Shown: piece by piece, positions 16,587-23,428 of the stretch | How positions within the stretch are numbered: position 1 is the first letter of the stretch | How the letters are laid out: every line of letters begins with the position of its first letter | Origin: Bermanella sp034112345 | GTDB taxonomy: Bacteria; Pseudomonadota; Gammaproteobacteria; Pseudomonadales; Oceanobacteraceae | NCBI GenBank assembly: GCA_034112345.1 | Contig: JAWUVN010000107.1 | Coordinates: 1-29,873 of the forward strand | Direction: 5' to 3' | DNA length: 29,873 nt | Notes under the pieces: model-generated | The model's input: the letters and a program-made list of their open reading frames with translations, nothing else | Database searches by the model: none | What the model was told of the DNA's origin: nothing | Position numbers and translations under genes: made by a program

Positions 16587-16634
16587 GTATCAATTTGTCC
16601 TGATTTTTATTCGTTATGGATCATTCTATTACTC

Positions 16635-16670
16635 GGAACCTGAGACATATTAATAGGTTCCCTTTATAAT
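16635..16670 (+). promoter_or_regulatory. ffh promoter with overlapping inverted repeat
   Basis: A TATAAT (16665-16670) stands 17 bases after GAGACA (16642-16647; four of six match to TTGACA). GGAACC (16635-16640) and GGTTCC (16656-16661) form an inverted repeat flanking the -35 and most of the spacer, which may be an operator. The gene start is 38 bases past the -10. Confidence 0.5.
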
Positions 16671-16708
16671 GCTAACCAATTGTGCACACTGTGGCGACGG
16701 ATGTATAG

Positions 16709-18133
16709 ATGTTTGAGAATTTGCAAGACCGCTTAAATGGCGCGCTAAAAGCAATTAGTGGCAAAGCTAAAATAAGCGAAGACAATATAAAAGGCACATT
16801 GCGTGAAGTACGCATGGCCTTATTAGAAGCGGATGTGGCATTACCGGTAGTGAAAGCATTCACTAATCAGGTAAAAGAACGTGCCGTTGGCAGCGAGGTC
16901 TTAAAAAGCTTAAGCCCAGGCCAAGCCTTCTTAAAAATTGTGCATGAAGAATTACAAAGCGTTATGGGTGAGGCCAACGAAGGCCTTAACTTAGCGGCTC
17001 AGCCTCCGGCTGTGATTCTCATGGCGGGTCTACAAGGCGCGGGTAAAACCACAACAGTGGCCAAGCTTGCGCGCTTCCTTCAAGAGCGTGAAAAGAAAAA
17101 AGTAATGGTTGTATCTGCAGACGTATACCGTCCTGCAGCAATCAAGCAGCTAGAAACATTGGCAGCAGAGGTGGGCGCGCAGTTTTTTCCATCTGATATC
17201 TCGCAAAAGCCAATTGATATCGCGAATGCGGCGATCAAAGAAGCCAAAACACAGTTTGCCGATGTTCTAATTGTGGATACGGCAGGCCGCTTGGCCATTG
17301 ATGGTGAAATGATGAAGGAGATCCAAGACCTTCATAAAGCCATAGATCCTGTTGAAACCTTGTTTGTGGTTGATGCCATGACGGGTCAAGATGCCGCGAA
17401 TACAGCAAAAGCCTTTAACGAAGCCTTACCTTTAACAGGTGTGATTCTGGCCAAGGCAGATGGTGATGCGCGAGGCGGTGCGGCTTTGTCTGTTCGTCAT
17501 ATCACGGGCAAGCCACTTAAATTTATGGGTATGGGTGAAAAAACCGATGCTCTAGAAGCTTTCCATCCTGATCGTGTGGCGTCTCGTATTCTGGATATGG
17601 GTGATGTATTGACCCTTATCGAAGAGGCCGAGCGTAAAATCGATAAGACTAAAGCGGATAAATTAGCCAAAAAAATCCAAAAGGGTAAAGGCTTTGATTT
17701 AGAAGATTTTAAAGACCAGCTCATGCAAATGAAAAACATGGGTGGCCTAATGGGCATGATGGATAAATTGCCAGGCATGGGCAATATGGGGCAGGCAGCC
17801 GGACAAGTTGACCAGGCTGAAAAACAGTTGTCTCAAACCGAAGCTGTAATCAATTCAATGACGCCTTTAGAGCGCCACTTTCCGGACAAGATTAACGGCA
17901 GTCGTAAAAAGCGCATTGCAGCGGGCTCAGGTACCACTATTCAAGACATTAACCGCGTGCTTAAACAGCACAAGCAGATGGCTAAGATGATGAAAAAAAT
18001 GTCTGGCAAGGGCGGTATGCGAAAAATGATGGGCGCTATGAAAGGAATGGGCGGCGGCCAAGGTGGTCCAGGCGGAATGCCAGGGGGCGGTATGCCTCCA
18101 GGAATGGGCGGTCCAGGTTTTCCATTTAAATAA
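16709..18133 (+). CDS. ffh: Signal recognition particle protein Ffh
   Basis: Ffh binds 4.5S RNA and the signal sequences of nascent inner-membrane proteins, and docks with FtsY. The N domain occupies about residues 1-95. The G domain begins at GLQGAGKTT (107-115) and shows VSADVYRPAAIKQL, DTAGR and KADGDARGG. The methionine-rich M domain (about 325-430) carries the Met bristles MKNMGGLMGMMDKLPGM and GSRKKRIAAGSGT. The 40-residue C-terminal extension is Gly/Met/Pro rich (QGGPGGMPGGGMPPGMGG), a common low-complexity tail. At 474 residues it is slightly longer than E. coli Ffh. A predicted promoter lies just upstream and a strong hairpin terminator follows. Confidence 0.98.
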   Translation: MFENLQDRLNGALKAISGKAKISEDNIKGTLREVRMALLEADVALPVVKAFTNQVKERAVGSEVLKSLSPGQAFLKIVHEELQSVMGEANEGLNLAAQPPAVILMAGLQGAGKTTTVAKLARFLQEREKKKVMVVSADVYRPAAIKQLETLAAEVGAQFFPSDISQKPIDIANAAIKEAKTQFADVLIVDTAGRLAIDGEMMKEIQDLHKAIDPVETLFVVDAMTGQDAANTAKAFNEALPLTGVILAKADGDARGGAALSVRHITGKPLKFMGMGEKTDALEAFHPDRVASRILDMGDVLTLIEEAERKIDKTKADKLAKKIQKGKGFDLEDFKDQLMQMKNMGGLMGMMDKLPGMGNMGQAAGQVDQAEKQLSQTEAVINSMTPLERHFPDKINGSRKKRIAAGSGTTIQDINRVLKQHKQMAKMMKKMSGKGGMRKMMGAMKGMGGGQGGPGGMPGGGMPPGMGGPGFPFK

Positions 18134-18198
18134 ATAAATCAACTACTTGGTAATCGCATTTATTTAAGTAGATAGTGTGCGGTTATTACGGCGACAAG

Positions 18199-18256
18199 AA
18201 GCCCCTTTAGTTTGATCGCTTAGCAAAAGCTAGGTGGTAGGATAAAGGGGCTTTTT
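18199..18256 (+). terminator. Terminator after ffh
   Basis: AAGCCCCTTTA (18199-18209) is perfectly complementary to TAAAGGGGCTT (18243-18253), and three more T follow. The 33-base loop holds its own small hairpin (TAGC-AAAA-GCTA, 18220-18231). It ends 309 bases before rpsP, so it separates the two units. Confidence 0.75.
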
Positions 18257-18326
18257 AGTTGCTATATTCATAATATTCAACAAGCCTTTAGCTTTATTAG
18301 AGGCGGTGTGTATATGGGCTTTCACC

Positions 18327-18346
18327 TAAATCACCCTAGTGATTTA
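18327..18346. repeat. Perfect 8-bp inverted repeat upstream of rpsP
   Basis: TAAATCAC (18327-18334) and GTGATTTA (18339-18346) flank CCTA. It lies about 95 bases upstream of the likely rpsP -10 and may be a protein-binding site; no regulator is recognised. Confidence 0.4.
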
Positions 18347-18401
18347 AATAAGAGCAGCCGACTACTATTGGCGCGAGGTAAAGCCCTTGTCCTCTCTATT
18401 A

Positions 18402-18448
18402 AATTCCTTGTTCCGACCCTTCCAATTACTGTCTAATCCCTATACAAT
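18402..18448 (+). promoter_or_regulatory. Candidate promoter of the rpsP-rimM-trmD-rplS operon
   Basis: A TATACAAT stretch (18441-18448) offers a -10, with only weak -35 matches upstream such as CTTCCA. The 431 bases between ffh and rpsP hold no gene, so the operon promoter must lie in this part. The leader would be about 110 bases. Confidence 0.4.
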
Positions 18449-18564
18449 ACGCGCCCCAAATAGTGTATCTGGCTATGAAGTAAGCAAAAGCTTAGTTTTG
18501 GCGGGATACAATTTTAAATGGCGAGTCATATTAACGCTTGCCCATTAATAGAGAAGAAACCTTC

Positions 18565-18822
18565 ATGGTTGTTATTCGTTTAGCCCGTAGTGGCTCTAAA
18601 AAACGTCCTTTTTATCACCTATCTGTAGCGGATCAACGTTTCCCACGTGACGGTCGCTTCATCGAACGTGTAGGTTTCTTCAACCCTGTTGCCCGTGGTC
18701 AAGAAGAGTCTCTTCGTATTGATCTTGAGCGTGTAGCATACTGGGTTGGTAAAGGTGCTCAGCCTAGTGATCGTGTTGTTAAGCTTCTTAAAGAAGTTAA
18801 AAAAACACAAGCAGCTAGCTAA
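18565..18822 (+). CDS. rpsP: 30S ribosomal protein S16
   Basis: S16 is a small-subunit protein needed for 30S assembly. The start is ATG 18565 (MVVIRLARSGSKKRPFYHL), the usual N-terminus of the family. The open frame extends 27 bases upstream to a TTG, but that part is not family sequence, and AGAAGAAAC provides a ribosome site. At 85 residues it is normal length; family marks include DGRFIERVGFFNP (about 29-41) and VAYWVGKGAQPSDRV. It is the first gene of the conserved rpsP-rimM-trmD-rplS operon, with rimM starting 36 bases after its stop. Confidence 0.97.
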   Translation: MVVIRLARSGSKKRPFYHLSVADQRFPRDGRFIERVGFFNPVARGQEESLRIDLERVAYWVGKGAQPSDRVVKLLKEVKKTQAAS

Positions 18823-18857
18823 TAGCACTTTTAAACGGATAGTAATAAGACACTTTG

Positions 18858-19385
18858 ATGACAAAAATTCCTGAAAATCTGGCTGTAATCGGCAAAGTAA
18901 CCGGCGTATTTGGCATTAAAGGATGGGTAAAGGTGTTTAGTTACACCGAACCAAAAGAGAATGTTTTCTCTTATAAAAACTGGCTAGTGAATATCAATGG
19001 CCAGTGGACACCCGTAAAGGTGCGTGATTTTAAAGCCCAGAGTAAGGGGTTAGTAGCCGCACTGGATGATTGCCACGACCGCACGTTAGCGCAGAAATAC
19101 TGCCAATGTGAGATAGCGATTCTTAAGGATGCGCTGCCTAAACCGGAAGAAGGCGAGTTTTATTACTACCAGCTAGAAGGATTATTAGTGGTTACCACTG
19201 ATGATGTGGTTTTAGGGAAAGTGGATTATCTATTTAACTCAGGTTCAAACGACGTAATGGTTGTTAAGCCTTTTAAAGATAGTCTGGATGGACAAGAGCG
19301 TCTTCTGCCTTATACAGATGATTGCTTAAAAGACATCTCTCTTGAAGACGGCATTATTCGAGTAGATTGGGATCCGGAATTCTGA
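18858..19385 (+). CDS. rimM: Ribosome maturation factor RimM
   Basis: RimM binds S19 and helps the 30S head mature. This 175-residue protein has the N-terminal RimM beta-barrel (IGKVTGVFGIKGWVKV, about 11-26) and a C-terminal PRC-barrel-like domain (FYYYQLEGLLVV and LPYTDDCLKDI). ATG 18858 is chosen over the TTG directly before it. The stop lies two bases before the trmD ATG, so the genes are almost certainly translationally coupled. Order and spacing match the conserved operon. Confidence 0.95.
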   Translation: MTKIPENLAVIGKVTGVFGIKGWVKVFSYTEPKENVFSYKNWLVNINGQWTPVKVRDFKAQSKGLVAALDDCHDRTLAQKYCQCEIAILKDALPKPEEGEFYYYQLEGLLVVTTDDVVLGKVDYLFNSGSNDVMVVKPFKDSLDGQERLLPYTDDCLKDISLEDGIIRVDWDPEF

Positions 19386-19387
19386 TC

Positions 19388-20140
19388 ATGCGCTTAGGTA
19401 TCATCTCAATATTTCCAGAGATGTTCCAAGCGTTGACTGACTACGGCGTAAGCGGTAGAGCAGTCAGCAACGGGCAGGTAGAAGTGACGGCGTGGAATCC
19501 TAGGGAATTCACGACAGATCGACACCAAACCGTGGACGACCGACCTTATGGTGGTGGTCCAGGCATGTTGATGAAGGTTGAACCGTTAAAGCAAGCGATT
19601 GCAGCGGCTAAAGCCAAGAACGGATCTAACAGTAAAGTAATTTACTTGTCGCCGCAGGGTCAGACTTTGACTCAGCAAAAGGCGCAACAGCTAGCAAGTG
19701 AAGAGAGTTTAATCTTCATTTCTGGCCGTTACGAAGGCGTAGACGAGCGTTTGATTCAAACGCAGATAGATGAAGAAATATCTATTGGCGACTATGTTTT
19801 AAGTGGCGGTGAACTGGCAGCCATGGTGGTGATGGATAGCATCATACGCTTGGTTCCAGAAGTGCTAGGGCATGACTTAAGTGCGGTTGAAGACTCGTTT
19901 GTCGACGGCCTGCTAGATTGCCCGCACTACACAAGGCCTGAGCAAGTTGATGGCCTTGGTGTACCAGAAGTATTGTTAAGTGGTAATCACGAAAAAATTA
20001 AGCGCTGGCGTCTGAAGCAGGCGCTGGGCAGGACCTGGCAACGTAGGCCGGATCTAATTGAAAAGCGGTCGCTCAACGATGTTGAAAAGACACTTTTGCA
20101 AGAATTTATACGTGAAGTTCAAGGTCATAGCGACACTTGA
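19388..20140 (+). CDS. trmD: tRNA (guanine-N1)-methyltransferase TrmD
   Basis: TrmD uses S-adenosylmethionine to make m1G37 next to the anticodon, which prevents +1 frameshifting. The start is ATG 19388 (MRLGIISIFPEMF, the classical N-terminus); an in-frame GTG upstream overlaps rimM and is not used. SPOUT-fold motifs are YLSPQGQTLTQ, the trefoil-knot loop FISGRYEGVDERL and IGDYVLSGGELAAMVVMDS. The DGLLDCPHYTRPE segment, with the catalytic aspartate region, and the C-terminal WRLKQALGRTWQRRPDL helix are intact. It is 250 residues, as expected. Confidence 0.98.
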   Translation: MRLGIISIFPEMFQALTDYGVSGRAVSNGQVEVTAWNPREFTTDRHQTVDDRPYGGGPGMLMKVEPLKQAIAAAKAKNGSNSKVIYLSPQGQTLTQQKAQQLASEESLIFISGRYEGVDERLIQTQIDEEISIGDYVLSGGELAAMVVMDSIIRLVPEVLGHDLSAVEDSFVDGLLDCPHYTRPEQVDGLGVPEVLLSGNHEKIKRWRLKQALGRTWQRRPDLIEKRSLNDVEKTLLQEFIREVQGHSDT

Positions 20141-20170
20141 ACCTATCTCGTAATAACTTAGGAGTTACCC

Positions 20171-20536
20171 ATGAGTAGCAAAAACAAAATCATCCAGGCT
20201 ATCGAGTCTGCACAGTTAAAGACTGATATCCCTGCATTTGGTGCTGGTGATACTGTACTTGTACAAGTTAAAGTAAAAGAAGGCACACGTGAGCGTCTAC
20301 AGGCATATGAAGGCGTTGTAATCGCTGTTCGTAGCCGTGGTCTTAACTCTGCTTTCACTGTACGTAAAATCTCTAGCGGTGTTGGTGTTGAGCGTACTTT
20401 CCAAACGCACAGCAAGCAAATCGATAGTGTTGAAGTGAAACGTCGTGGTGATGTTCGTCAAGCGAAACTTTACTACCTACGTGAACGTTCAGGTAAATCT
20501 GCACGTATTAAAGAGAAGTTGGCTGCTAGAAAGTAA
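20171..20536 (+). CDS. rplS: 50S ribosomal protein L19
   Basis: L19 sits at the 30S-50S interface. The 121-residue protein starts MSSKNKIIQAIESAQ with AGGAG nine bases upstream and includes PAFGAGDTVLVQVKVKEG, the family's RLQAYEGVVIAVRSRGLN and YYLRERSGKSARIKEKLA near the end. Length is typical. It is the last gene of the operon. Its final codons (KEKLAARK and stop) plus eight following bases recur in a second copy at 20591-20624, described separately. A rho-independent terminator follows. Confidence 0.98.
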   Translation: MSSKNKIIQAIESAQLKTDIPAFGAGDTVLVQVKVKEGTRERLQAYEGVVIAVRSRGLNSAFTVRKISSGVGVERTFQTHSKQIDSVEVKRRGDVRQAKLYYLRERSGKSARIKEKLAARK

Positions 20537-20543
20537 TTCTAGT
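20510..20543 (+). repeat. Copy 1 of a 34-bp repeat: the 3' end of rplS
   Basis: This segment covers the last eight codons of rplS, its stop and a few bases beyond. It is 32/34 identical to 20591-20624. The two differences are AAG/AAA (Lys) and GCT/GCG (Ala) in the reading frame, so both copies encode KEKLAARK-stop. Confidence 0.93.
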
Positions 20544-20590
20544 AACAGCTTGCATACAGCAGCGTTAAATCTGCTGCTGATATGTGATTC

Positions 20591-20624
20591 AAAGAGAAAT
20601 TGGCGGCTAGAAAGTAATTCTAGT
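20591..20624 (+). repeat. Copy 2 of the rplS 3'-end repeat (duplicated tail outside the gene)
   Basis: The copy lies 47 bases beyond copy 1 and directly ahead of the operon terminator. It keeps coding identity to the rplS tail with only two synonymous changes. This makes it a possible remnant of site-specific integration or of allelic recombination at the end of rplS. Confidence 0.93.
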
Positions 20625-20645
20625 CCTAACGGATCTTTGAAAATC

Positions 20646-20668
20646 CCCGCTTTTAAGCGGGTTTTTTT
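20646..20668 (+). terminator. Rho-independent terminator of the rplS operon
   Basis: CCCGC (20646-20650) pairs with GCGGG (20657-20661) around a short TTTTAA-rich loop, followed by seven T (20662-20668). It is the only canonical terminator in this gap, 110 bases after rplS. Confidence 0.85.
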
Positions 20669-20740
20669 ATGTCTGGAGAAAGTCATTTTGTGGCTTAAAA
20701 GAGTAGATCGTAAGCCGTCGCCAATTTTTACCTAAAGGGC

Positions 20741-20799
20741 GTTGGGTGTAACGGGTATGCTGAAGTTGCTTAATATATGAGCAAAGCAGTTGGGTGTAA
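20741..20799 (+). repeat. Short direct repeat GTTGGGTGTAA, two copies
   Basis: The 11-base word occurs at 20741-20751 and again at 20789-20799, 48 bases apart start to start, in the gap between the rplS terminator and dsbC. Its significance is unknown. Confidence 0.4.
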
Positions 20800-20935
20800 T
20801 AACTAATCGAGAGCAGAAAACTCGAATATTGTGCTTAACTTTCTATTAGTAGTCTTGGTACGGCGCAATAGGCTATGGAACTTATCCCCTAAACAATGTT
20901 CTAATTAAGCAATACAAAATTTTGGATAAATAATC

Positions 20936-21691
20936 ATGTTACGTTTAATCAAGGGTGCGGCAGTAGCGGCACTGGTGCTGTTGTCAGGAACAGCTAGCGC
21001 CGAAGGAACACCAGAAGAATTGATCGCTAAGCGCTTACAAGCTGCGCAGCCTAATTTGATTGTGTTATCTGCAACAGCGGTCGAGGGTCAGTCATTGTAT
21101 GAGGTTGAGTTAACTTCAGGAGATATTTTATACAGCACGCCTGATGGTCAGTTTTTCATACACGGTTCATTGTATCAGGCGACTGAAAAGGGTCTGGAAG
21201 ACTTAACGGCTAAGCGCACAGATGTGAAAAGACTTTCGTTATTAGAAGCACTAAAAAATGAAGATCTAGTTGTTTACCCTAGTAAAGATGAAGAAAAAGC
21301 CGTTGTAAGTGTGTTCACTGATGTTGATTGTGGATATTGCCGTAAGCTGCACCGAGAAATACCTCGGTTGAACGAACTGGGTGTCACCGTTCGTTATTTG
21401 GCATACCCAAGAGCAGGGGTTTATAGTGATGCTAAGCGTACTAAATTTACTGGGTCTTACAAGAAACTAAAAAGTGTCTGGTGTGACAAAGACCGTGAAG
21501 CGGCCATGACAAAAGCCAAGGCAACTGGGTTTATTAAAGAAAACCTAGGGTGTGAAGCACCCATCGAAGCGCATTTAGAATTGGGTGCGCAATTTGGCGT
21601 TCGTGGAACGCCTGCTATTGTGTTGGAAAGTGGTGAGCTTTTACCTGGCTACCTTCCTGCAGAAGAGTTGGCTAAAAAACTAGGTATCTAA
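20936..21691 (+). CDS. dsbC: Thiol:disulfide isomerase DsbC
   Basis: DsbC is a periplasmic disulfide isomerase kept reduced by DsbD. The 251-residue precursor begins with a signal peptide (MLRLIKGAAVAALVLLSG, then TASAEG; cleavage probably after TASA). The dimerisation domain occupies roughly residues 25-90, and the thioredoxin-fold domain holds the active site CGYC (FTDVDCGYCRKLH) near residue 132. GTPAIVLESG supplies the cis-proline. Two more cysteines (VWCDK and LGCEAP) match the structural pair of the family. It precedes hom and thrC as in pseudomonads. Confidence 0.94.
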   Translation: MLRLIKGAAVAALVLLSGTASAEGTPEELIAKRLQAAQPNLIVLSATAVEGQSLYEVELTSGDILYSTPDGQFFIHGSLYQATEKGLEDLTAKRTDVKRLSLLEALKNEDLVVYPSKDEEKAVVSVFTDVDCGYCRKLHREIPRLNELGVTVRYLAYPRAGVYSDAKRTKFTGSYKKLKSVWCDKDREAAMTKAKATGFIKENLGCEAPIEAHLELGAQFGVRGTPAIVLESGELLPGYLPAEELAKKLGI

Positions 21692-21727
21692 ATTGAACGC
21701 CTGATTATCCTAGGTGCGAATAATACC

Positions 21728-21787
21728 AAAGCCTGCTTACCCTGAGTATTTATATAATCTAAATACTCAGGGTAAGCAGGCTTTTTT
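21728..21787 (+). terminator. Very long perfect hairpin after dsbC (25-bp stem)
   Basis: Arms 21728-21752 and 21760-21784 are perfectly complementary over 25 bases, separated by a 7-base loop, and three T follow (21785-21787). It begins 36 bases after the dsbC stop. The outer part (AAGCCTGCTTACC) is G+C-containing and the inner part A+T-rich. It is an efficient terminator and its stem is unusually long. Confidence 0.9.
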
Positions 21788-21999
21788 AGTTTTAGGGTCA
21801 TGTCTTTATTCATATCTTTGACTAGGTTGTAGAAGTAATGGGGAGTAATTAGGCATATCACTAAGTCGCTCATTTGATCATTCTAGGTACTGGCTTGCCT
21901 TAAGCCGCTTTATTGTAAAAGATTAGGTTTTTAATATTTAAATCTTACCTGTTTCCTTCTTTCTAGCTTCCTCAATGACTCCCGTATCCTCATAAAATG

Positions 22000-22008
22000 T
22001 GCTACATT
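22000..22008 (+). promoter_or_regulatory. Candidate extended -10 for hom-thrC
   Basis: TGCTACATT is an extended -10-like element (TGn followed by TACATT, four of six to TATAAT). No good -35 is seen. It lies about 86 bases ahead of the chosen hom start. Confidence 0.28.
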
Positions 22009-22093
22009 TACACCCCAAATTTATAGGCACCTGACGAGCATCAAATCAGGGCTAAAAACCATGCAAATTAGCAAAGATTGCGGAGACCATCTG

Positions 22094-23374
22094 GTGAAAC
22101 CGATTAAAGTAGGTATATGTGGCTTTGGTACTGTCGGTGGCGGTACGTTCAACGTTCTTACACAAAATGCTGAGCAAATAGCTCGTCGCAGCGGTCGTGA
22201 TATTATTATTGAGCAAGTAGGCGCTCGTCGTGACAATGCTGATTGTGATACCTCAAATACCAACGTAACTCGCGATATTTTTGATGTGGCTCGTAACCCT
22301 GAAGTGGATGTTGTGGTTGAGCTTATTGGCGGCTATGACGTTGCAAAAGAATTGGTTCTAGAAGCCATTAAGCATGGCAAGCATGTTGTAACCGCAAATA
22401 AAGCGCTTATTGCCGTTCATGGTGATGAGATTTTTGCAGCGGCTAAAGAAGCCGGTGTAACCGTTGGTTATGAAGCAGGTGTTGCGGGTGGTATTCCTGT
22501 GATTAAAGCCATTCGTGAAGGTTTGGCCGCGAATAATATCGAGCGTGTAGCGGGTATTATTAACGGAACTGGCAACTTTATCCTGACTGAAATGCGTGAC
22601 AAAGGACGTGATTTTTCTGATGTGTTGGCTGAAGCCCAAGCGCTTGGTTACGCTGAAGCTGATCCAACGTTTGATGTTGAAGGCATTGATGCTGCGCATA
22701 AGCTAACCATATTATCTTCAATTGCATATGGCATTCCATTGCAGTTTGAAAACTGCTTTACCGAAGGCATCAGCAAAATCACACGAGATGATGTTGAATA
22801 CGCAGAAGAGCTTGGGTATCGCATAAAGCACTTAGGCATTAGCGCACGATCTGAAAAAGGCATCGACCTACGTGTTCACCCAACACTGATTCCAGAAGCA
22901 AATATGATTGCAAAAGTAGACGGTGTTTTAAATGCGGTTGCAGTTAAAGGCGACGCAGTTAACGATACATTATTTTGTGGTCCAGGTGCAGGTGCAGGCC
23001 CAACAGCATCTGCTGTCGTAGCAGATATCATTGATATAGCACGTAATATTCAAGTGGCCCCACTTTCATATAACACACTAGAAGATGTAAAAGTATTATC
23101 CATTGATGATGTAGAAACGTCTTACTACTTGCGTATGCAAGCCCAAGATAAAGCAGGTGTGTTAGCCAATGTAGCCAGTATTTTGAGTAACAAGGGCATT
23201 AATATTGAAGCCATTATTCAAAAAGAACCAGCTGAAGGCGAAAGCCTAGTGCCATTGATTATGCTTACTCATAAAGTTCAAGAGAAAATTATGAATCAAG
23301 CCATTGCTGAGATCGAAGCGTCTGGCAATATCGACGGAAGCGTAACACGCATTCGCGTTGAGCAATTAAACTAA
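22094..23374 (+). CDS. hom: Homoserine dehydrogenase
   Basis: Hom reduces aspartate semialdehyde to homoserine with NAD(P)H, the branch to threonine and methionine. The start is set at GTG 22094, because the product then begins MKPIKVGICGFGTVGGGTF as in relatives and GGAG lies 8 bases upstream. An ATG at 22061 would add 11 residues. The NAD-binding GFGTVGGG is followed by VTANKALIAVHGDEIF, the catalytic region GIINGTGNFILTEM and EADPTFDVEGIDAAHKLTIL. A C-terminal ACT domain (SYYLRMQAQDKAGVLANVAS) suggests feedback regulation by threonine. At 426 residues it is the monofunctional form. thrC follows after about 50 bases. Confidence 0.96.
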   Translation: MKPIKVGICGFGTVGGGTFNVLTQNAEQIARRSGRDIIIEQVGARRDNADCDTSNTNVTRDIFDVARNPEVDVVVELIGGYDVAKELVLEAIKHGKHVVTANKALIAVHGDEIFAAAKEAGVTVGYEAGVAGGIPVIKAIREGLAANNIERVAGIINGTGNFILTEMRDKGRDFSDVLAEAQALGYAEADPTFDVEGIDAAHKLTILSSIAYGIPLQFENCFTEGISKITRDDVEYAEELGYRIKHLGISARSEKGIDLRVHPTLIPEANMIAKVDGVLNAVAVKGDAVNDTLFCGPGAGAGPTASAVVADIIDIARNIQVAPLSYNTLEDVKVLSIDDVETSYYLRMQAQDKAGVLANVASILSNKGINIEAIIQKEPAEGESLVPLIMLTHKVQEKIMNQAIAEIEASGNIDGSVTRIRVEQLN

Positions 23375-23390
23375 ACAAGATTCTTAATAC

Positions 23391-23412
23391 TTGGCCTAAC
23401 CGGATAGGCCAA
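23391..23412 (+). other. Hairpin between hom and thrC
   Basis: TTGGCCTA (23391-23398) and TAGGCCAA (23405-23412) form an 8-bp stem with a 6-base loop. No T-run follows, so it is likely an mRNA processing or stability element rather than a terminator. It ends 16 bases before the thrC start. Confidence 0.5.
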
Positions 23413-23428
23413 TGGATACATAATTATG

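Noticed and set aside
20445..20735. Plus-strand open frame overlapping rplS and running across the duplicated tail
   Set aside because: It is the shifted frame of L19 extended into the repeat; the repeat itself is better explained as duplicated rplS end.
21688..21873. Minus-strand open frame across the 25-bp hairpin
   Set aside because: It runs through the terminator stem and has no family similarity.
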